Source of the DNA: Planctomycetaceae bacterium
Lineage (GTDB): Bacteria > Planctomycetota > Planctomycetia > Planctomycetales > Planctomycetaceae
Assembly: GCA_015487825.1 (NCBI GenBank)
Contig: WFOZ01000977.1
Span: 1-7,360 of the forward strand
Length of the DNA: 7,360 nt
Direction: 5' to 3'
The notes below the pieces were generated by a model that saw nothing but the letters and a program-made list of their open reading frames with translations, made no database searches and was not told where the DNA came from. A program made the position numbers and the translations under genes. Every line of letters begins with the position of its first letter. The stretch's first letter is position 1. Shown here in pieces: positions 1 to 7,146 of the stretch.

Positions 1-196
1 GGGAGGCAGTCAAGCAATCGTTCTAGGAAATGCGAAAAGGCAATAGCTTCTCATCCAAATTCCAGAGTGAGTATTCTGATGCCTTAACCAGGAAACGCCC
101 GGAAGAACCGGGGAAACATACACCCGGCTCATCTGAAACTCTCTGATTTTTGAATCGATCAGAATTGTACTTCATTTTCTTGTATTACTAACGGTA
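1..196. other. Left-edge stretch without a supported gene
   Basis: I see no convincing coding sequence here. The plus-strand frames entering from the left edge all close early (stops near 22, 44 and 85). The longest minus-strand frame, starting near 132, gives only about 40 residues with no ribosome binding site and an un-protein-like composition. One of the short plus frames could be the tail of a gene lying to the left, but nothing in it can be recognised. The stretch most likely separates the ribosomal operon from its neighbour. Confidence 0.5.
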
Positions 197-223
197 AAAG
201 TCTGCGAACGGCTCGCAAACTTT
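197..223 (-). terminator. Intrinsic terminator of the rpsP-trmD-rplS operon
   Basis: An inverted repeat lies about 80 bases beyond the rplS stop codon. Outer arms 197-201 and 219-223 and inner arms 203-207 (TGCGA) and 213-217 (TCGCA) pair around a five-base loop, with one C/A mismatch between them. This gives ten paired positions. Read on the minus strand, the 3' arm runs into CTTTTA, a short U tract, and A-rich sequence lies on the other side, so weak termination in both directions is possible. Position and shape fit the end of the ribosomal operon. The short U run lowers confidence. Confidence 0.6.
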
Positions 224-306
224 AGAAAAATATCAGTTTGGTTACGGCTATCAGAATGAACCAGCCGTGCTGAGGTACATTGCTGACCGCATGCCAATTC
301 ATCGGT

Positions 307-699
307 CTACTTCTTTTTGCCAACCGTATCAACTTCACCCGCTTTGGCTCGCCGTTCCTGAAGGCGAGTTGCCTTACCGACGCGGTCACGCAGATAATAC
401 AGCTTTGCCCGGCGAACCCGACCGTGGCGTTTGATGACGATTTTGGCCACTTTGGGAGAATGCACAGGGAATTTTCTCTCAACCCCTTCCCCGGCAACAA
501 TACGCCGTACGGTAAAGTTTTCCCGAGTGCCGCCACCGCGTGAGGCAATGATAACACCTTCAAAAACCTGAATTCGTTCTTTATCACCTTCGAGAATTCG
601 AGTATGAACTTCGACGGTATCTCCGATTTCATACTTCAGGGGTTCTTCCCGCAGACTTGATTGTTCTGCAATTTTCAGTAATTCCTGTCGGCTTTTCAT
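307..699 (-). CDS. rplS: 50S ribosomal protein L19
   Basis: L19 is a large-subunit protein at the interface with the 30S subunit. The 130-residue product carries the family's landmarks: the [14 protein letters not shown] strand (about 22-35), [14 protein letters not shown] (44-57), [21 protein letters not shown] (62-82, the family's conserved centre) and [18 protein letters not shown] (96-113). The usual length is about 115-120, so there is a slight basic C-terminal extension ending in GKKK. I place the start at the ATG at 697-699, preceded by AGGA (709-712) at suitable spacing. The open frame extends upstream to 783, but that would overlap the trmD end and add about 28 residues unlike L19. 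It is the last gene of the operon, 64 bases after trmD, and is followed by a terminator hairpin. Confidence 0.97.
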   Translation of the reverse strand: MKSRQELLKIAEQSSLREEPLKYEIGDTVEVHTRILEGDKERIQVFEGVIIASRGGGTRENFTVRRIVAGEGVERKFPVHSPKVAKIVIKRHGRVRRAKLYYLRDRVGKATRLQERRAKAGEVDTVGKKK

Positions 700-763
700 C
701 ACTCTCAGTCCTGTCCAATTCAAATATGTTGGCTTCAGTCCGCAATACGGACACTGCTTATAC

Positions 764-1447
764 TTACTGATCCAGCAGATCATCGCGTCTTTCGCGGGTT
801 CTCTGCAAGCTCATCTTCTCTCGCCACTGGGCGATTTTCTGATGATCGCCACTGAGTAAAACTTCCGGAACAGACATCCCTCGAAAATTTCGAGGCCGCG
901 TATATTGCGGATATTCCAGAATTCCCTCTTTCGAAAATGAATCCTCCCGGGCACTCGCTTCATCACCGAGTACTCCCGGTATCATTCTCATTACAGTCTC
1001 TATTATCATCATCGCAGGGACTTCGCCACCATTACAGATGAAGTCACCCACTGAAATTTCCAAAGGTTTCAGCCCCTCGGAAATCCTCTCATCAAATCCT
1101 TCGTACCGCCCGCATAATAACAGCAAACGGTTGTGTCGGGAAAGTTCCGTTACCAGTTTCTGATCCAGTTTCCGACCGTACGGAGTCAACATAATCAGTT
1201 GACCGGGTTGCTCTGTTTCCGCCTGTACACGCTCAACACATCGAAAAACGGATTCACAACCAATCAACATCCCAGGGCCACCCCCGTAAGGACGATCGTC
1301 AACAGAGTGATGTTTATCAGTCGCCCACTGGCGATAATCCCACAGTTCAACTTCCAGCAGATCGTTTTGTATCGCCTTGCTTAACAGCCCCTGATGAAGA
1401 AAGCCATCGAAAATTGCAGGGAACAATGTCAGGATATCAAACCGCAC
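764..1447 (-). CDS. trmD: tRNA (guanine-37-N1)-methyltransferase TrmD
   Basis: TrmD uses S-adenosylmethionine to methylate N1 of G37, next to the anticodon, in tRNAs with G36; this prevents +1 frameshifting. The 227-residue product is close to normal family length. It begins [15 protein letters not shown] and has [11 protein letters not shown] (50-60), [12 protein letters not shown] (111-122, AdoMet-binding knot), [16 protein letters not shown] (132-147), the interdomain stretch with REDSF (167-171, containing the Asp that corresponds to the catalytic Asp169) and [24 protein letters not shown] (179-202). These mark a SPOUT trefoil-knot enzyme, known as a homodimer. The start is GTG at 1445-1447; no in-frame ATG or clear Shine-Dalgarno sequence lies just upstream, so it may depend on translation of rpsP, which ends 31 bases earlier. 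rimM, usually between rpsP and trmD, is absent. Confidence 0.97.
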   Translation of the reverse strand: MRFDILTLFPAIFDGFLHQGLLSKAIQNDLLEVELWDYRQWATDKHHSVDDRPYGGGPGMLIGCESVFRCVERVQAETEQPGQLIMLTPYGRKLDQKLVTELSRHNRLLLLCGRYEGFDERISEGLKPLEISVGDFICNGGEVPAMMIIETVMRMIPGVLGDEASAREDSFSKEGILEYPQYTRPRNFRGMSVPEVLLSGDHQKIAQWREKMSLQRTRERRDDLLDQ

Positions 1448-1478
1448 TGTTTCACATTCAACAATCTAACAAAGGAGT

Positions 1479-1850
1479 TTACGCATCTGCCTCGGAAGCA
1501 GTCTCAGCCGTTTCTTCGCTGCTTGCTTCCGCTTCAGGAGTCGGCTCCGGCGGAAGTGGCTTGGGAGCAGCCATCGCAGGTGCATCCTTGGCAGTTCCCC
1601 AGTTGTTATCTCGAAACTTACGAATGAGAACTTCAACTTTCTCACTTGCCTGAGCCCCGACAGAAACCCAGTAATCAATTCGATCCAGTTTCAGAGTGAC
1701 TCGCTTCGATTTATCACGAACCATCGGATCGTAGGTACCAACTTCCTCGATCGCCTTTCCATCTCTTGGCTTTCGGGAATCCATAATACAAATCCGATAG
1801 AACGGGCGATGAGTTCGCCCCATTTTCTTCATCCGTATCCGAACAGACAC
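1479..1850 (-). CDS. rpsP: 30S ribosomal protein S16 with acidic C-terminal tail
   Basis: S16 is a small-subunit assembly protein. Residues 1-82 match the family: VRIRMKKMGRTHRPFYRI (3-20), DSRKPRDGKAIEEVGTYDP (24-42), KLDRIDYWVSVGAQASE (54-70) and the VEVLIRKF helix (72-79). Family members are often 80-90 residues; this one has 123. Residues 83-123 form an added tail, first Pro/Ala-rich (APKPLPPEPTPEAEA), then Glu/Ala/Ser-rich, probably disordered. The start is GTG at 1848-1850, with a good Shine-Dalgarno GGGAG at 1857-1861 on the minus strand, six bases away. It is the first gene of the leftward operon and trmD follows after 31 bases. Identification is certain; the function of the tail is unknown. 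Confidence 0.97.
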   Translation of the reverse strand: MSVRIRMKKMGRTHRPFYRICIMDSRKPRDGKAIEEVGTYDPMVRDKSKRVTLKLDRIDYWVSVGAQASEKVEVLIRKFRDNNWGTAKDAPAMAAPKPLPPEPTPEAEASSEETAETASEADA

Positions 1851-1926
1851 ACTACTCTCCCAACAGGGTAAAATCTCTCAGTTTACTCGATATTTATAGA
1901 CTCAGGTGAGTTCAAATCCCATAATT

Positions 1927-1940
1927 CTCCCGAGGGGGAG
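1927..1940 (-). promoter_or_regulatory. Small GC hairpin in the rpsP upstream region
   Basis: CTCCC (1927-1931) and GGGAG (1936-1940) pair around a four-base loop, about 77 bases upstream of the rpsP start. Between it and the gene lies an AT-rich stretch with TATAAATAT on the minus strand (about 1893-1901), which could contain a -10 element, but no well-spaced -35 box is visible. The hairpin may be in the mRNA leader or just upstream of the promoter. Whether it regulates anything cannot be told from sequence alone. Confidence 0.25.
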
Positions 1941-2140
1941 GTTTCCATCGTTTATATGAATAAGGGGCAACATCGAACCTGCAGCAAATGAATTAACATC
2001 GCCAGGTCCGCTTTGAATCCTGCGGCAAAATTCTGCACAACGGTACAGAGCCACGACAGGATCCCCAACGTGGAAGGGGCGATTCTATCAAACCCGGAGA
2101 AGAATAAAAGCCTGTAGCAGGAAATTCTGCCCCTATCGCC

Positions 2141-2425
2141 ATGATTACTTTTGACGAAGTGATACAACGCATCAACGCCCCTGGATACCTTACAGGTGGA
2201 CGCACAGCCTCTTCTACAGCTCGCCGGGCAGAACATGAAGCCCCTCAAGGCACTACTTTTACTGATATGATCTTCTACCGGAACGGTATGATTGCACCTG
2301 AGAGCTGACAGATATCAGCATTGAGAGAGAATCCTGATATTATAATTCACGTCAGAGACGGGAAACCATTGATAGAGATTACAGTCTTTGAATCATTCAC
2401 CAGCAGTATTGACAACAGCGACTAA
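2141..2425 (+). pseudogene. Small ORF interrupted by one in-frame TGA, unknown function
   Basis: From ATG at 2141 a frame runs 55 codons (starting MITFDEVIQRINAPGYLTGG) to TGA at 2306-2308. The same frame then continues open for 38 codons (QISALRENPDIIIHVRDGKP onward, ending SIDNSD) to TAA at 2423-2425. Both halves read like ordinary soluble protein, and together they would make 94 codons. No Shine-Dalgarno sequence lies close to the ATG; an AGGA occurs about 18 bases upstream. The simplest reading is a decayed gene in which a codon such as CGA became TGA. Other readings are a real 55-residue protein, stop readthrough (TGA followed by C is a leaky context), or selenocysteine, since a hairpin follows the TGA. 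The family is not recognised. An overlapping minus-strand frame (1952-2248) is also open, which weakens the coding argument. Confidence 0.4.
2311..2341 (+). other. Hairpin immediately after the in-frame TGA
   Basis: Two bases after the TGA, GATATCAG (2311-2318) pairs with CTGATATT (2334-2341), with one G-U pair. After a single C/C mismatch, ATT (2320-2322) pairs with AAT (2330-2332), closing a seven-base loop GAGAGAG. The spacing from TGA to the loop is about 14 bases. This resembles the general layout of bacterial selenocysteine insertion elements, but it could equally be chance or a readthrough-stimulating structure. The pairing is read directly from the sequence; the function is speculative. 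Confidence 0.4.
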
Positions 2426-2970
2426 CGACAACGAAACAGGCTAACTTATGCATTTCTCATTTCAACGATGTATCACCTTCCCGCAATTTCTCCCCAACGG
2501 GGCAATCACAACAAATCTTCCTGATGTGTAAACTGGAGGAACTTTGAGGATTTTTTAGGATTGCCATTTTTTTTCGTGGACGGAGAATAATCTTCTGGTA
2601 GCATGGCTGCGAAACCAAGAGGGAGACGAATGAGTTTTCCAATCATTCTCTTCCGGTTCACTTTTTTCTGTAGAATGCAAGTGTTACGTTTTTGAGAGAG
2701 CTTTATTGAAGTTGTGAAGTAGCAAGCACGCCTTCCAAAATCAGACAACTCCCTCTATTAAAACCATCCACTTGTTTCAAAAAAAATTGGACTATTGCGA
2801 GTCTTTACTGCTCTGCTGTAAAGACATTTTCTTGGATCACGATTCTCATGATGAGAGGAATCTTTCAGCGATGATTACTGACAGGGACTGTCTTTCTGCC
2901 GAGCCGATTCGAGCCCGCATTTCAACTGAGTCAATTTGTCTCATGTTGCCCGCTGACGCAATTCTTTCCG
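2426..2970. other. Intergenic stretch without a supported gene
   Basis: No coding sequence can be supported here. It contains an eight-base T run near 2568-2575, a small CCCC-AAC-GGGG hairpin (2492-2502) and several short frames, none with a plausible ribosome binding site and a protein-like composition. A TTG-initiated frame (2772-3005, 77 residues, cysteine-rich start) is the longest on the plus strand but looks like noncoding leader sequence. The promoter of the following sigma factor gene probably lies in or after this stretch; I cannot pick a convincing -35/-10 pair. Confidence 0.4.
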
Positions 2971-3082
2971 CCGGAGATTCTGCTCCGGGCCATGCACGCA
3001 CGTGAGGGAAGTCCATCTTTTCCCTGTTCAGGATTGATGATCAGGATAAATTTGATGGAATTCGTCTTCTCTAACAACAGGG
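2971..3082 (+). promoter_or_regulatory. Hairpin-rich segment upstream of rpoD with competing pairings
   Basis: CCGGAG (2971-2976) pairs perfectly with CTCCGG (2983-2988). Next, AGGGAA (3005-3010) pairs with TTCCCT (3020-3025). The latter arm overlaps CCCTGTT (3022-3028), which can instead pair perfectly with AACAGGG (3076-3082). The two pairings of the CCCT segment exclude each other, the arrangement seen in attenuators and riboswitches. If transcription of rpoD starts upstream of 2971, this would be its 5' leader. I see no match to a known riboswitch class, and the transcription start is unknown. Confidence 0.3.
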
Positions 3083-3164
3083 TGACTTGTATTCCTGTGT
3101 AATCAATGGCATTGTGGAAATCTTCATTCAGTAAGAGTTATTGTAGGATTTTGAATTTATTCAC

Positions 3165-3183
3165 CGCGTTATGGAGTAACGCG
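3165..3183 (+). promoter_or_regulatory. Perfect hairpin just upstream of rpoD
   Basis: CGCGTTA (3165-3171) pairs fully with TAACGCG (3177-3183) around a five-base loop. A run of seven T begins about ten bases later (3194-3200), then the Shine-Dalgarno sequence AAGGGAG (3206-3212) and the ATG at 3216. The gap between stem and T run argues against a standard terminator. It may be a leader structure that affects ribosome access or mRNA stability, or the end of a leader transcript. The pairing is certain, the role is not. Confidence 0.4.
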
Positions 3184-3215
3184 ATTTCGGGCCTTTTTTT
3201 CAAGTAAGGGAGTGT

Positions 3216-4931
<1,716 letters not shown>

Positions 4932-4954
4932 ATCGTGTTTGAGTAATAATTTCC

Positions 4955-4988
4955 AAAAGGGCAATTGGCGAAAGCCGGTTGCCCTTTT
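4955..4988 (+). terminator. Strong intrinsic terminator after rpoD, bidirectional
   Basis: Arms 4955-4969 and 4974-4988 pair over 15 positions (two G-U pairs) around a GAAA tetraloop. The stem begins with AAAAGGGC and ends with GCCCTTTT, so a T run follows on both strands. It starts 24 bases after the rpoD stop codon. On the minus strand it lies about 210 bases beyond the end of the small acidic protein gene and can stop transcription coming from that side. Confidence 0.93.
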
Positions 4989-5196
4989 CTTGTAACTTCT
5001 GCCCAATAAACAGTAATGTCGATCTCGATTATAAACTGCGAGGAGCTATCGATCATGACCTTGTACTGGCAAGAGGTCAGGAAAATTTCAACGCGCAAAC
5101 AAATACACGAATGCGTATAAGAAAGTGTTTTAAGACAGACTTTCCGATTGCAGAGAGTATAAAAAATCACCTCTCAATTCAAAGCCTGATAAGGCA
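4989..5196. other. Convergent intergenic region with weak hairpins
   Basis: No gene is seen between the terminator and the stop of the minus-strand gene. TGACCT (5056-5061) pairs with AGGTCA (5074-5079) around a 12-base loop, and GAGAG/CTCTC arms flank an A/T-rich loop near 5154-5176. A short GCCT/AGGC stem near 5183-5194, followed on the minus strand by TTT, could be a weak terminator for the 5197-5523 gene. None of these is strong enough to name. Confidence 0.35.
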
Positions 5197-5523
5197 CTAC
5201 GGCTCATCGTAATCAATCTCTTTCAGGTGATCTGGAAGAGGTGTTGGTTCAGGAATTGGGATTGGCCCCAGCGGAGTAAGCAGAGGACGATCAAACTCCA
5301 GATAGTGAAAGAAAAAGAGATACCGAAACCCAGTATCTTCGTCGCCGATCTGCTGTTCATCCCAGGCTACTTGCCAGTTATCCTTCGGGTGGTCAGGCAC
5401 CTCTTGCGTCACTGCCCCAAAATCGAACTCATCCAATGGTACTTTCAATTCAATTTCAACGAGATAGCATGGTTCATTAGCAACGATTGAGTGAACACCA
5501 ATAATTCTGATTTGTTCAGCCAC
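5197..5523 (-). CDS. Acidic small protein of unknown function
   Basis: I do not recognise this family. The 108-residue product is acidic, with no signal peptide or membrane segment. It opens with a beta-like strand pattern (EQIRIIGVHSI, then PCYLVEIELKVP), has an aromatic middle (WQVAWDEQ, FRYLFFFHYLEF) and a proline-rich tail with repeated Pro-x steps (TPLGPIPIPEPTPLPDHL), ending DYDEP. I chose GTG at 5521-5523, with AAGAGGAA just upstream as ribosome binding site. The frame can be extended nine codons to a TTG (5548-5550), but that TTG directly follows a TGA and has no Shine-Dalgarno sequence. It lies 59 bases after the 454-residue exported-protein gene on the same strand, so co-transcription is likely; a shared task is only an inference. 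A single Cys (in EPCYL) is present. Confidence 0.72.
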   Translation of the reverse strand: MAEQIRIIGVHSIVANEPCYLVEIELKVPLDEFDFGAVTQEVPDHPKDNWQVAWDEQQIGDEDTGFRYLFFFHYLEFDRPLLTPLGPIPIPEPTPLPDHLKEIDYDEP

Positions 5524-5582
5524 GATTCCTCTTGCCTCTTTCGTGTTCAATCAGGACAAGTTTTCACGCAACTCTCTACGTG

Positions 5583-6947
5583 CTATTTCAACATTTCCAA
5601 AACCTGTTTTCCCAATTCACTCATACCGGGCAAACGATCCTGAGTAAGTGTCTGACCTACAATCGACAGTTTTTCAGTTAACTCGTCATTCCAATAGTTT
5701 TTGATATTTTTCTGCTCAGGATCAAACTTGCGATATCGCTTAAAATGAACAGGTTGAGGAACAGGCATCCTGGCTTTGATGGCCTCCAGCAATCTGGAGT
5801 GATAAGCAACAGGAAAATGTTTTTCCATCTCCGGTTCCGATGCAAGTTCGAGCAAATCAATCAAAGCTTGACTGGCTTCAATTGTCCCGATCTCGCTAAG
5901 TGAATACATAATTTCTTTCGCCATCTCGGGCTTTGAATGGAGTAGCTCGATAACATGCACGGCATAGTGAGGATGCCGGAGCAAACTAAGATCGTAATAT
6001 TCATTCGAATCTTCTCCCCATCTGTGCTGCGGGGAGTCCGGCAACTTCAACATTTCAGCCAGTAACTGACCAGCAGTATCAACATCAGGCTCAACAAGCT
6101 CGATTATCGTTTCTAAAACTGGAGCAATCGCTGCCTTGTTTGGTAACTCATTATCATGACCTCCAAAATGAGGAGCCTTATCCCAACCGAGATCATGATA
6201 AACTTTGATGTTGTAACGCCCTGGCTTTGAGAAAAAACAGTATTTAAGAAGTGGTACCTTTATGAAGACATTTTCATTCGCACTTAACTGTCTATCCATT
6301 ACAAAACCACCACGATGACTTGAATATGGCCGCTGACCGAGGGGATCGGGAACACGATTTCCATTTTCGTCCCAGGCAGTGACCTTCAGCCGGTATGCTC
6401 TTCCTGTACCACGGTAATCTCCACCTTGTCTGACATTCACCTCATGGACTTTTGAATAATTTCTGACAACCAGTTTCAACAGAATATTCTCACCCAAAAA
6501 ATAACGTTGACGGTTACGCTCCAAACTCACATGAACATCGTTGCCGCACTCCTGCAGGCTCTTCATCTTTGAGCTCAGGCCGCGCGTATTGCCATTATGT
6601 GCCAATTCAAATACAAAAGGCTCTTTGTCCTGCTGGCGATGTGGAACAGAAACGATCCAGTCGAATGGCGGTGCGGCAGAATCCTTAACACTAAGCAAAT
6701 CCATATTGTAATTCGAATCCTGAAAGCCCAGGTGATCTAACTTCAACTTCGCAAAAGCAATCGGATCGAATTGATAAAAACGACCACCAGTCGAATTGGG
6801 GAATAAATGGATACTCGGCTCAATCCATTCAAGATTGTTATGTTCTTTAAGGCCCTTAAATGGGTTCTGAATTTGAGCGAAAAGCGAATTCGGAGCGAAG
6901 AGAAAAAATGAGAACAATATCAGACTGACTTTTCGATTTTTCTGCAT
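5583..6947 (-). CDS. Exported protein with probable beta-sandwich and HEAT-like parts, unknown function
   Basis: The 454-residue product begins with a clear signal peptide: basic MQKNRK, hydrophobic VSLILFSFFLF, and a probable cleavage after SLFA (residue 24). It has no lipobox, so it is probably periplasmic or secreted. Residues about 136-285 look like an immunoglobulin-like beta-sandwich: DVHVSLERNRQRYFLGENILLKLVVRN (strand pairs), a middle KVTAWDENGNRVPDPLG and a late KPGRYNIKVYHDLG edge motif typical of such folds. Residues about 290-395 are helical with repeated leucine patterns (VHVIELLHSKPEMAKEIMYSLSEIGT, EASQALIDLLELAS), resembling one or two HEAT-type repeats. I see no catalytic motif. 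The ATG at 6945-6947 has AGGA eight bases upstream. It is the first gene of a likely two-gene unit with the acidic small protein. Gene status is nearly certain; the domain calls are by eye. Confidence 0.88.
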   Translation of the reverse strand: MQKNRKVSLILFSFFLFAPNSLFAQIQNPFKGLKEHNNLEWIEPSIHLFPNSTGGRFYQFDPIAFAKLKLDHLGFQDSNYNMDLLSVKDSAAPPFDWIVSVPHRQQDKEPFVFELAHNGNTRGLSSKMKSLQECGNDVHVSLERNRQRYFLGENILLKLVVRNYSKVHEVNVRQGGDYRGTGRAYRLKVTAWDENGNRVPDPLGQRPYSSHRGGFVMDRQLSANENVFIKVPLLKYCFFSKPGRYNIKVYHDLGWDKAPHFGGHDNELPNKAAIAPVLETIIELVEPDVDTAGQLLAEMLKLPDSPQHRWGEDSNEYYDLSLLRHPHYAVHVIELLHSKPEMAKEIMYSLSEIGTIEASQALIDLLELASEPEMEKHFPVAYHSRLLEAIKARMPVPQPVHFKRYRKFDPEQKNIKNYWNDELTEKLSIVGQTLTQDRLPGMSELGKQVLEMLK

Positions 6948-6991
6948 ATTTTCGATCCTGCACCGGGAAGTGGACTACTGTCTCCACGGGC

Positions 6992-7021
6992 ATATTACAG
7001 CAAAACAAATCATGACCACAA
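6992..7021 (-). promoter_or_regulatory. Candidate promoter for the exported-protein gene
   Basis: On the minus strand TTGTGG (7016-7021) and TAATAT (6992-6997) are separated by 18 bases, about 45 bases before the ATG at 6947. Both boxes are imperfect matches to sigma-70 consensus. A small GTGGA/TCCAC hairpin (6970-6987) would lie in the leader. This is only the best candidate I can see. Confidence 0.25.
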
Positions 7022-7038
7022 GATCAGTCATTTACTGC

Positions 7039-7146
7039 TGGCCAACACCCAGGCCATAGGGTCCGCTGTTGCGGACCACGCCAAGGATTCGGTGCTTCCT
7101 CCTGCGATGGGCCGCGCGTGGCCCCGGTTAATTTATCAACCGGGGC
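7039..7146. repeat. GC-rich cluster of inverted repeats, REP/BIME-like
   Basis: Four hairpins are packed into about 108 bases: TGGCC/GGCCA (7039-7043, 7052-7056); GGTCCGC/GCGGACC around a TGTT loop (7060-7066, 7071-7077), perfect; GGGCC/GGCCC (7109-7113, 7120-7124); and GCCCCGGTT/AACCGGGGC (7121-7129, 7138-7146), perfect over nine pairs. The last two share bases, so only one can form at a time. The segment is visibly richer in G+C than its surroundings. Two minus-strand frames read through it without stops (about 35-38 codons), with no start signals, so I do not call a gene. It resembles repetitive extragenic palindromic elements or a structured RNA; copy number cannot be judged from this window. 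Confidence 0.5.

Noticed and set aside
700..783. Upstream extension of the L19 frame by 28 residues
   Set aside because: It would overlap the trmD end, the residues do not resemble L19, and the ATG at 699 has a reasonable ribosome binding site and matches the family N-terminus.
1997..2107. Plus-strand open stretch in the same frame as the 2141 ORF, bounded by TAA at 1994 and 2105
   Set aside because: Reads somewhat protein-like (RFESCGKILHNGTEP) but has no start codon and ends at TAA. It could be an older part of the same decayed gene, but the evidence is too thin.
1952..2248. Minus-strand frame of 98 residues upstream of rpsP
   Set aside because: Cysteine-rich and un-protein-like composition, no ribosome binding site, and a second frame is also open over the same bases; it is opposite the candidate plus-strand ORF.
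2448..2531. 27-residue plus-strand ORF starting MHFSFQRC
   Set aside because: Too short, without a ribosome binding site or conserved-looking pattern.
2603..2695. 30-residue plus-strand ORF starting MAAKPRGRRMSF
   Set aside because: Short, no Shine-Dalgarno sequence and no recognisable motif.
2772..3005. 77-residue plus-strand ORF beginning at TTG
   Set aside because: Weak start codon with no ribosome binding site and odd composition; the bases also form hairpins expected of a leader region.
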